Source of the DNA: Bacillota bacterium
GTDB lineage: Bacteria > Bacillota_I > Bacilli_A > RFN20 > CAG-826
NCBI GenBank assembly: GCA_023443485.1
Contig: JAEZUH010000041.1
Location: 1-16,414, forward strand
Reading direction: 5' to 3'
Length of the DNA stretch: 16,414 nt
Position numbers and translations under genes: made by a program. Of this stretch, positions 7,010 to 12,989 are shown in pieces; within the stretch, counting starts at the first letter, position 1, and each line of letters begins with the position of its first letter. A model generated the notes under the pieces. The model worked only from the letters and a program-made list of their open reading frames with translations. It was not told where the DNA came from and did not search any database.

Positions 7010-9619
7010 TTATTCACCTTGATAAGCTTTGATTAACATGGCTTTCATATCTTCCACTAAAGGAACGCGAGGGTTACAGGGAGAGCATTGATCTTCATAA
7101 GCGAGATAGGCAATTCTCTCCACCGCTTCGTTATAGACGCTTTCCTCAATTTGGGTATCTTTAAAACAGATGGGTAATCCGACTTCAAGAGCGAGATTCT
7201 TACAAGCGTCCGCTAAGGCTGTGACCGCTTCTTGATTGGATTTGACATTAAGGCGTAAGACATCGCAAATATCGCGATATTTCTTATCGGCACAGTAATG
7301 ATTATATTTTGGCCACACTGATAATTTAGTGGGTACTTCGCCATTATAGCGAATGACATAAGGAAGTAAGATAGAACAAGCGAGACCATGAACAGTATGA
7401 AATTCCGCTCCGACTTTATGAGCAAGAGAATGGGTCATACCTAAGAAAGCATTAGCAAAAGCCATGCCAGCAATCGTCGCAGCATTATGCATTTTTTCTC
7501 GCGACTCTAAATCATTTTTACCATTCTTTACCGCTCGTGGTAAATATTCAAAGACTAATTTAATAGCCTGTAAGGCTAATCCATCTGTATAGTCACTCGC
7601 CATCACCGAGACATAGGCTTCAATGGCGTGCGTTAAAACATCCATACCTGTCATTGCCGTAGCACGAGGAGGCAAGTTAGTGGTAAATTCCGGATCGACA
7701 ATCGCCACAGTGGGCGTCAAAGAATAATCCGTTAGGGGGTATTTTTTATTGTTGGCTTTATCAGAGATAACCGCAAAGGGTGTCACTTCACTACCCGTAC
7801 CAGAAGTTGTGGGTATGCAAATAAGACGGGACTTTTTACCTAACTCTGGATATTTAAAAGCTCTCTTTCGAATGTCCATGAACTTCTGCTTTAAATCATC
7901 AAAGTTCACTTCAGGATGCTCATAGAATAACCACATCCCTTTCGCCGCGTCCATCACACTACCACCACCTAAGGCGATGACCGTGTCAGGCATGAAGACA
8001 TCCATCATGGCCGCTCCTTTGCGGACCGAGGAGATATCGGGATCAGGTTCCACACCACTACAGATTTGCATGATGGGTTTTTCTTTTCTTAAATTTAGTT
8101 GCTCTTCAATTTTGCTTAAGAAGCCTAATTCAATCATCGATTTATCGGTGACGATAAAGACTTTGTGCATCTCTTTACAATCTTTTAAATACTGGATGGA
8201 ATTTCTTTCAAAATAAATCTTACTTGGCACTTTAAACCATTGCATAGTGTTTCTCCTTTTACCGACTTTTTTTACATTTAACAAATTAACCGCGGAAATA
8301 TTACCACCAACTGAGTTATGACCATAACTGCCACAGCCTAATGTCATCGATGGCAAGAAGGAATTATAGACATTGCCAATTCCTCCAAAGGTAGCAGGAG
8401 AATTCCAGATGATACGCATGGCTTTGCAGTTTTCACCAAAAGCATCCGCCATCGCTTGATCATGGCAGTGAATCGCTGCGCTATGTCCTAAACCATTAAA
8501 GTTCACCATTTGAGCGGATAAACTAAAGCCTTCGACTTCATCTTTACATTTGAAACAAGCGAGAACAGGAGATAATTTCTCTCGAGAAATCGGCTCTTGG
8601 GGTCCAACTTCTTGACATTCAACTAAGATAATTGAAGTATCCTCAGGAATATCAAAACCGGCTTGCTTAGCAATCCAACTCGCCTTTTTACCGACGATAT
8701 GAGGATTTAGGCGCGCGTTTTCAACACCCTCTTCTTTATTGGCAAAGCCAAACATAAATTTAGAGAGAAGTTTCTTTTCTTCTTTATTGACGATATAAGC
8801 TTTAAATCTTTTAAACAATTTAAGCGCTTCATCATATATGTCTTGATCGATGATAACGGCTTGCTCACTAGCGCAAACCATCCCATTATCAAACGATTTA
8901 GAAAGGACGATGTCATTAACCGCTTGTTCAACATCACAAGATTTATTCATATAAGCGGGAACATTGCCCGCTCCGACACCCAGAGCTGGTTTACCACAAC
9001 TATAAGCGGCTTTGACCATCGCGTTACCACCCGTTGCTAAGATCGTTGAGACATCAGGATGATTCATTAATAGTGAAGTTGCTTCCATCGATGAGTTTTC
9101 AATCCATTGAATGCAATCTTTTGGAGCACCAGCAGCAATCGCCGCATCGCGAATGACAATAGCCGCGGCTTTCGAACATTCGTGAGCGCTGGGATGGAAA
9201 GAGAAAATAATTGGGTTTCTCGTTTTTAAACATATTAAACATTTAAAAATCACTGTCGAAGTAGGATTAGTGACTGGAGTGATACCACAGATGACCCCAA
9301 TGGGATCAGCAATTTCAGTCACTCCGGTCACGGAATCTTCTTTAATGACTCCAACCGTTTTTAAACTGCGCATATTGTTTTGTACATATTCACACGCAAA
9401 TAAGTTTTTCGTCGCTTTATCTTCAAACACACCACGACCAGTTTCTTCAACGGCTATTTTTGCTAAACTGCCATGATGGTCTAAACCGGCCACGCAGCAC
9501 TTAGCGACAATATAATCAATTTGTTGTTGATCTAATTTTAAAAATTCATCGAGAGCCACTAAGCCTTTAGCGACCAGTTCATTAATTTCTGTTTGGGTAT
9601 CAATTACTTCCTTTTCCAT
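7010..9619 (-). CDS. adhE: Bifunctional acetaldehyde-CoA/alcohol dehydrogenase
   Basis: 869 residues, close to the usual 870-890. It converts acetyl-CoA to acetaldehyde and then ethanol, oxidising two NADH; the family forms cytosolic spirosomes. N-terminal aldehyde dehydrogenase half (about 1-440) has catalytic Cys249 in GMVCASEQ and the GVGAGNVPAY segment. C-terminal iron-dependent alcohol dehydrogenase half (about 450-869) has the nucleotide-binding GGGSVMDAAK near 550 and iron ligands Asp660, His664, His730 and His744, all intact. Start ATG 9619 follows AGAGGATTAAT. It is the first gene of the five-gene operon, with stop one base before the ferredoxin ATG. A promoter lies at 9663-9691 and a palindrome lies between promoter and gene, so NADH-responsive control by the divergent rex is expected. 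Confidence 0.97.
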   Translation of the reverse strand: MEKEVIDTQTEINELVAKGLVALDEFLKLDQQQIDYIVAKCCVAGLDHHGSLAKIAVEETGRGVFEDKATKNLFACEYVQNNMRSLKTVGVIKEDSVTGVTEIADPIGVICGITPVTNPTSTVIFKCLICLKTRNPIIFSFHPSAHECSKAAAIVIRDAAIAAGAPKDCIQWIENSSMEATSLLMNHPDVSTILATGGNAMVKAAYSCGKPALGVGAGNVPAYMNKSCDVEQAVNDIVLSKSFDNGMVCASEQAVIIDQDIYDEALKLFKRFKAYIVNKEEKKLLSKFMFGFANKEEGVENARLNPHIVGKKASWIAKQAGFDIPEDTSIILVECQEVGPQEPISREKLSPVLACFKCKDEVEGFSLSAQMVNFNGLGHSAAIHCHDQAMADAFGENCKAMRIIWNSPATFGGIGNVYNSFLPSMTLGCGSYGHNSVGGNISAVNLLNVKKVGKRRNTMQWFKVPSKIYFERNSIQYLKDCKEMHKVFIVTDKSMIELGFLSKIEEQLNLRKEKPIMQICSGVEPDPDISSVRKGAAMMDVFMPDTVIALGGGSVMDAAKGMWLFYEHPEVNFDDLKQKFMDIRKRAFKYPELGKKSRLICIPTTSGTGSEVTPFAVISDKANNKKYPLTDYSLTPTVAIVDPEFTTNLPPRATAMTGMDVLTHAIEAYVSVMASDYTDGLALQAIKLVFEYLPRAVKNGKNDLESREKMHNAATIAGMAFANAFLGMTHSLAHKVGAEFHTVHGLACSILLPYVIRYNGEVPTKLSVWPKYNHYCADKKYRDICDVLRLNVKSNQEAVTALADACKNLALEVGLPICFKDTQIEESVYNEAVERIAYLAYEDQCSPCNPRVPLVEDMKAMLIKAYQGE

Positions 9620-9638
9620 ATTAATCCTCTAATTATTT

Positions 9639-9654
9639 CGGTATTTTTTTACCG
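9639..9654. promoter_or_regulatory. Palindrome CGGTA-N6-TACCG, candidate Rex operator at adhE
   Basis: A perfect 5-bp inverted repeat with a 6-base A/T spacer. It starts 2 bases after the predicted adhE transcription start (about 9656) and ends 19 bases before the adhE ATG, a typical repressor position. Read toward adhE, the right half continues TACCGAAATAAT; the second palindrome at 9737-9750, read toward rex, continues TACCGAAATCAT. The matching flank argues that both are sites for one protein. That the protein is Rex is inferred from position only; the sequence is not the usual TTGTTAA-type Rex site. Confidence 0.55.
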
Positions 9655-9662
9655 TTTAAATA

Positions 9663-9691
9663 ATAATACTTTCGTATAATTAAAACAACAA
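9663..9691 (-). promoter_or_regulatory. adhE operon promoter
   Basis: On the minus strand, -35 TTGTTG (9691-9686), 17-base spacer, -10 TATTAT (9668-9663). The -10 matches the consensus at five of six bases, the -35 at three. The start point would fall near 9656, giving a leader of about 37 bases that contains the palindrome and the AGAGGATTAAT ribosome-binding site. Confidence 0.55.
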
Positions 9692-9705
9692 AATGTTATT
9701 TTCTT

Positions 9706-9733
9706 TTTACAAGAGCGATAAAATGCCTATAAT
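9706..9733 (+). promoter_or_regulatory. Candidate rex promoter with almost no leader
   Basis: TTTACA (9706-9711), 16-base spacer, TATAAT (9728-9733). This is the best promoter match in the gap, but the start point would be near 9740, only about 3 bases before the rex ATG. The transcript would then be nearly leaderless and would lack the AAAGG at 9734-9738. An alternative -10 (TATAAT, 9675-9680) would give a 55-base leader but has no good -35; the adhE palindrome would overlap its -35 position. Confidence 0.45.
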
Positions 9734-9736
9734 AAA

Positions 9737-9750
9737 GGTAATATGTTACC
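9737..9750. promoter_or_regulatory. Palindrome GGTAA-TATG-TTACC over the rex start codon
   Basis: A perfect 5-bp inverted repeat with 4-base spacer, also readable as GGTA-N6-TACC, the same spacing as the palindrome at 9639-9654. It overlaps the ribosome-binding site and the ATG at 9743, so binding here would block rex expression (autoregulation). The right part also encodes the first residues of the protein, so part of the symmetry could be coincidental. Confidence 0.5.
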
Positions 9751-10381
9751 GAAATCATCTGTGGGAGTGTCTGCTAATTTTATCAAAAGATTGCCAAAAT
9801 ACTATAATGTTCTCATCTCTTTAAAAGAAAAGGGAAATACGAGTATTACTTCGACTGAGTTAGCGGATTTATTAGGGCTTAATACTGAACAAGTTAAAAA
9901 GGATATTCAGATTGTTTCGAGTGAGACAGGGAAACCGAAAAATGGCAGAGATATCAATATTTTAATTAAAGATATCGCCACCTATTTAGGCTATAACAAT
10001 ATCTCAGACGCTGTGATTATTGGGGTCGGTTCTTTAGGGAGTGCTTTCTTAAAATATGATGGATTCTCTAAACTTGGACTCAATATCTTAGCGGGCTTTG
10101 ATGTTGACCCCAACAAAATCGATACGCAAATTAACGGCAAGATCATTTTTAGCGTCGATAAACTTGAAACATTAATTCCCCGATTGAATGTTCATATCGC
10201 TATCTTAACTATTCCTGGTCAATGCGCTGAAGAGCTTGTCCCCATATTAATCAAAGCGGGGATTAAAGGAATCTGGAACTTCACTCATGAACATTTATCA
10301 GTTCCCGATGATGTTGTTGTCGAAAACATCGATTTAGCCTCATCTTTGGCGGTTTTATCTCATAAATTGAAGATTCAATAA
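9743..10381 (+). CDS. rex: Redox-sensing transcriptional repressor Rex
   Basis: 212 residues, normal for Rex. Residues about 1-80 form the winged-helix DNA-binding domain (KRLPKYY at 16-22 is the family's opening motif); residues about 85-212 form the Rossmann domain with GVGSLGSAF from residue 94, FDVDPNKI, and the ILTIPGQCAEE and GIKGIWNFT segments. Family role: a dimer that leaves its operator when NADH rises, derepressing fermentation genes such as adhE and hydrogenases. The recognition region is unusual: where typical Rex has a T-x-[IV]-R-[RK]-D-F-S-x-[FL]-G segment, this one reads TEQVKKDIQIVSSETGKP, without the FG turn. Transcribed away from adhE across a 123-base gap containing both palindromes. 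Start ATG 9743 is preceded by AAAGG at 9734-9738. Confidence 0.93.
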   Translation: MLPKSSVGVSANFIKRLPKYYNVLISLKEKGNTSITSTELADLLGLNTEQVKKDIQIVSSETGKPKNGRDINILIKDIATYLGYNNISDAVIIGVGSLGSAFLKYDGFSKLGLNILAGFDVDPNKIDTQINGKIIFSVDKLETLIPRLNVHIAILTIPGQCAEELVPILIKAGIKGIWNFTHEHLSVPDDVVVENIDLASSLAVLSHKLKIQ

Positions 10382-10393
10382 TCGATATTGAAT
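10373..10393 (+). terminator. Weak hairpin at the end of rex
   Basis: ATTCAATA, 5-base loop, TATTGAAT: a perfect 8-bp A/T-rich stem overlapping the rex stop codon, followed by a T-rich but interrupted tract (10395-10412). A plausible but weak intrinsic terminator. Confidence 0.35.
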
Positions 10394-10423
10394 ATCTATT
10401 TAATAATTATTTGTTCCTTTCGC

Positions 10424-10448
10424 GATGACATTTTTCGTTTTTGTCATC
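10424..10448. repeat. 7-bp inverted repeat in the rex-lipoprotein gap
   Basis: GATGACA (10424-10430) and TGTCATC (10442-10448) are separated by an 11-base T-rich loop containing CG. No T-run follows on either strand, so it is a poorer terminator than an operator candidate. Nothing else recognisable lies in 10449-10530. Confidence 0.3.
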
Positions 10449-10539
10449 TCATTTACAACACTTGAATTATGCAATTACACACCATTAATAAAAGTCATTT
10501 CAATGAATATACTTAAGAACATTTCTTGAAGTGCTTGTT

Positions 10540-10545
10540 TATAAT
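10540..10545 (+). promoter_or_regulatory. Possible -10 box of the lipoprotein gene
   Basis: A perfect TATAAT 12 bases before the preferred ATG at 10558. No convincing -35 lies 16-18 bases upstream. If used, the leader would be only about 6 bases, with no ribosome-binding site. Confidence 0.3.
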
Positions 10546-10557
10546 ATAAATGAATTT

Positions 10558-11043
10558 ATGAAAAACAAAATAGGCAAAATTGTCCCACTACTCATAATGA
10601 CATTTGGATTAACAGCGTGTGAGTTTAGTCCTAGTTATTATGTCGATAAGCTTGAAGAAAACTATGGGATCCAATATTTATCCGACGCCAAAATTGAGTT
10701 TTTTTATGAAAACATCTCTGGTTTTGATTCATCTGGTCTTTATTATTACGTTTTAAAATACGAAGAAGAACCAAGCGCATTTTTCCAACAATTCGAAAAC
10801 AATAAACCAGGTGATGAAAGTGATGAGAGTTTCCAATCAGGCAAAAACATCGATTTTGAAGAAAAAGTTAATACCTTGATCAATACTTTCGCGAGAGAAG
10901 ATTACAATAATTTTGCTAGTGAATATAAAATAGATTGGAACAAAGAGTATTTATATAAAAATGACACTCCTATTTATGTCACTTTTCCGATGATATATTT
11001 TAAGAATGAATTTCGCTTAATCATTGTCCTGCTCCAGTCGTAA
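10558..11043 (+). CDS. Small predicted lipoprotein of unknown function
   Basis: 161 residues from ATG 10558. Residues 2-8 are the positive n-region (KNKIGK), followed by the hydrophobic PLLIMTFG and the lipobox LTAC with Cys21 as the predicted lipid-modified residue, so it should be anchored on the outer face of the membrane. The frame extends upstream to GTG 10531, but that would put nine extra residues before a normal signal peptide; neither start has a clear Shine-Dalgarno site. The mature part is acidic, rich in Tyr, Phe, Asn and Glu, and shows no motif I recognise. It is flanked by rex and, convergently, by the ATPase gene, and ends at a hairpin terminator. Being AT-richer than its neighbours, it may be accessory. 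Confidence 0.7.
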   Translation: MKNKIGKIVPLLIMTFGLTACEFSPSYYVDKLEENYGIQYLSDAKIEFFYENISGFDSSGLYYYVLKYEEEPSAFFQQFENNKPGDESDESFQSGKNIDFEEKVNTLINTFAREDYNNFASEYKIDWNKEYLYKNDTPIYVTFPMIYFKNEFRLIIVLLQS

Positions 11044-11083
11044 ATAAAAAATCTGGATAATATCTAGGCTATTTTTCAGTTAT
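11043..11083. terminator. Terminator, left copy of a 41-bp repeated element
   Basis: CTGGAT/ATCTAG (one G-U pair, 3-base loop) flanked by A6 on the left and CTATTTTT on the right, in the gap between the convergent lipoprotein and ATPase genes, so it can end both transcripts. It matches 12758-12798 at 36 of 41 positions in the same orientation. Confidence 0.6.
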
Positions 11084-11098
11084 TTAAAATTAAAAATA

Positions 11099-12334
11099 TT
11101 AAAAATCAAGACAAGAACTATTTGTTAAAAAATTAATCATTCCCACCACTAATATGCCTTCTTCTGTATACCAAGGAGTTACTTCTCCTTTGACGATTAT
11201 TACTTTTTTAAAACCATCAGATATGTTTATGAATGGTCTCACTTCTTGGATGGTCTTTTCTCTTGTTTCAAGGTTTAAAGCGGATTGTATATAATATCTT
11301 TTATTTCCTTGATTACAAACAAAATCAATTTCAAGCTGTTTTCTTTTATTACTTTCATTTATTTCTACGACACCAACATCAACATTAAAGCCCTGTCTTG
11401 CTAACTCTAAGTAAATAACATTTTCCATTATGTGATTCTCTTCTAGTTGTCTAAAATTCAACCGAGCATTTCTTAAACCAACATCGGCAAAATAATATTT
11501 TGAAGGGGAACTGATGTATTTTTTTCTTTTTATATCAAAACGCATGACTTTCTCCACTAAAAAGGAATCAAGTAAATATGATAAGTATTGAATTATGGTA
11601 TTTTTGGATAAACCTTTATATCCATTAGAAATAAAGGTGTTTGTTATTTTGCTCGGATTAGTTAAGGAGCCAATTGAAGAGGCTAAAACATCAATTAACG
11701 ATTCAAAAATATCATCTTTCTTAATATTGTTTCGATTGATTATATCTTTGGTATAAGTCAAATCAAATAATTCCTTTAAATACTTGGCTTTTTCTTTTTC
11801 TAATTTCAAAGAACATATTTGTGGCATTCCACCATAGATAATATAAGATGCAAAAGCTTCTTCCTTGTTGCCATTAAAAGTCGACAAATATTCTTTGAAA
11901 GACAATGGGTAAACTTTAATTTGAGTCCCTCTTCCACGGAATTCAGTAACAATATCAGAGGAAAGAAATTTTGAATTGCTCCCAGTCACATAAATATCAA
12001 CATTCTTCAGATGAAGTAAGCCGTTTAAAACGGATTCGAAATTATCAACGAGTTGAATTTCATCCAAAAGAAAGTAATAAGTTTTGTCATCTTCAACTTT
12101 CTTTCTTAAATACGAATCTAAAGTATCTGGATTTAAATATCGAGCATTTTTTCTTTCATCAAAATTAATTTTAATAATATGATTTTCATCCACATCACTA
12201 CCTTTTAAATAATCCTTAAAAATGGGATCCAAAAGAAATGACTTTCCGCATCTTCTTATGCCAGTAATAATTTTTATTAATCCATTAGATTTAGCACTAA
12301 TAAGTTGCTTTAAATAATCATCTCTTCTGATCAT
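11099..12334 (-). CDS. AAA-family ATPase with DUF4143 C-terminal domain
   Basis: 411 residues from ATG 12334. N-terminal P-loop ATPase (AAA_14 type): Walker A GIRRCGKS at residues 25-32, Walker B YFLLDEIQ near 98-105, sensor TGSNSKF, then FRGR. C-terminal DUF4143 region with the EIDFV...YYIQSA segment resembling a nuclease-type core, a normal feature of the family. Function of the family is not established; many copies are mobile or strain-variable. Start choice: GGAG lies 8 bases before ATG 12334 (protein MIRRDDYLK), whereas the longer frame from GTG 12382 would add 16 residues encoded by a 37-bp repeat. The longer start cannot be excluded. It converges on the lipoprotein gene and is bounded by two copies of a terminator element, which fits an inserted cassette. 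Confidence 0.85.
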   Translation of the reverse strand: MIRRDDYLKQLISAKSNGLIKIITGIRRCGKSFLLDPIFKDYLKGSDVDENHIIKINFDERKNARYLNPDTLDSYLRKKVEDDKTYYFLLDEIQLVDNFESVLNGLLHLKNVDIYVTGSNSKFLSSDIVTEFRGRGTQIKVYPLSFKEYLSTFNGNKEEAFASYIIYGGMPQICSLKLEKEKAKYLKELFDLTYTKDIINRNNIKKDDIFESLIDVLASSIGSLTNPSKITNTFISNGYKGLSKNTIIQYLSYLLDSFLVEKVMRFDIKRKKYISSPSKYYFADVGLRNARLNFRQLEENHIMENVIYLELARQGFNVDVGVVEINESNKRKQLEIDFVCNQGNKRYYIQSALNLETREKTIQEVRPFINISDGFKKVIIVKGEVTPWYTEEGILVVGMINFLTNSSCLDF

Positions 12335-12346
12335 ATTCATATCTCC

Positions 12347-12383
12347 ATTGAACATTTTTGCATTTTCTGCGTTTTTGTTCACT
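12347..12383. repeat. 37-bp direct repeat, copy 1
   Basis: It begins ATTGAACATTTTTGC and ends TTTTTGTTCACT and matches copy 2 at 12421-12457 at 34 of 37 positions. The ends form an imperfect inverted pair (TGAACA/TGTTCA). It ends 12 bases before the ATPase start codon, and so could be an operator for that gene or a duplicated gene start (on the minus strand each copy opens GTGAACAAAAA). Confidence 0.75.
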
Positions 12384-12420
12384 CATATTCTAAAATATCT
12401 TAATGCGTTTTGCAAAGGTT

Positions 12421-12457
12421 ATTGAACATTTTTGCGTTTTATGCATTTTTGTTCACT
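12421..12457. repeat. 37-bp direct repeat, copy 2
   Basis: The second copy starts 74 bases after copy 1, with three substitutions. Read on the minus strand its potential GTG frame stops after five codons (GTG AAC AAA AAT GCA TAA), so it is not an alternative gene start. Confidence 0.75.
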
Positions 12458-12719
12458 ATCTGCAATATCAATTTATATTATTTTTTAGTAGATTCTACTT
12501 TTTTGCGAAAACAATTATGATTCATTTCTCAGTCTTTTAAGCATCCAATTAGCAAAGCAAATCTAAATCATATCGATCATTATAATAAAACAATTCACCA
12601 TTCATCTTACATAATTGTCGATTCTTGTTTTACAGATTTGCCATATATCCTCATAATTTTTGTCAATATATAATCAAAAAACGAAATATCTATTTTTTAA
12701 TAAAACAGTAGTCATATGA

Positions 12720-12752
12720 CAATTGTGCTCAAATTGTGCTCAAATTGTGCTC
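12720..12752. repeat. 11-bp tandem repeat, three copies
   Basis: AAATTGTGCTC three times in a row, with one substitution (C for A) at the first base of copy 1. It ends in CACTATAA, similar to the TCACTAT that ends the 37-bp repeat copy 2. Purpose unknown: operator array or slippage product. Confidence 0.8.
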
Positions 12753-12757
12753 ACTAT

Positions 12758-12798
12758 AATAAAAAACCTAGATAAAATCTAGGCTATTTTTTAGTTGT
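12758..12798. terminator. Terminator, right copy of the 41-bp repeated element
   Basis: A perfect 7-bp stem CCTAGAT/ATCTAGG with AAA loop, A6 before and CTATTTTTT after; it can work in both directions. It matches 11043-11083 at 36 of 41 positions in the same orientation. There is no obvious plus-strand gene for it to end, which makes its presence here odd. Confidence 0.6.
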
Positions 12799-12949
12799 CT
12801 CCGTTTACCAATTTTAATACAATGTCCCCTCTCTCTGAGTTTTGTCCCCCTCTTTTTGGGGCAAATTGGGCATTTTGTGTTAAATACAGGAAATGTAGAG
12901 GGAAAAGTTTATCTTATTTATACAATTGTCTCGTAAAAAAGAATTTGAT

Positions 12950-12980
12950 GATAAAAAAGAAAACCACCCAAAGGGTGGCT
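12950..12980 (-). terminator. Intrinsic terminator of clpB
   Basis: Read on the minus strand: CCACCC, TTT loop, GGGTGG, then TTTTCTTTTTT. A GC-rich 6-bp stem with T-run, about 10 bases after the clpB stop. Strong by sequence. Confidence 0.9.
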
Positions 12981-12989
12981 TCCCTAAGA

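Larger units (their letters stand above)
12335..12989. other. 655-base intergenic region rich in short repeats
   Basis: No convincing gene. From left: two 37-bp direct repeats (12347-12383 and 12421-12457); five TGC[AG]TTTT motifs within 12359-12450; a small hairpin AGTAGATTCTACT followed by T6 at 12487-12504; an AT-rich stretch 12505-12710 in which I see nothing; a threefold 11-bp tandem repeat; a hairpin terminator element; a C-rich patch 12826-12865 with two TGTCCCC boxes and a CCCC/GGGG hairpin; and the clpB terminator. A 79-codon frame at 12795-13034 is an overlap with clpB and is not supported. Confidence 0.6.

Noticed and set aside
7009..7017. GTG 7017 as ferredoxin start
   Set aside because: That GTG is part of the AAGGTG ribosome-binding site for the ATG at 7008, and would overlap the adhE stop.
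9693..9720. Canonical Rex site in TTGTAAAAAGAAAATAACA (minus strand)
   Set aside because: The half-sites resemble TTGTTAA/TTAACAA only loosely and are two bases too far apart.
12720..12752. CRISPR-like array
   Set aside because: The 11-bp units are contiguous with no spacers, and no cas gene is present.
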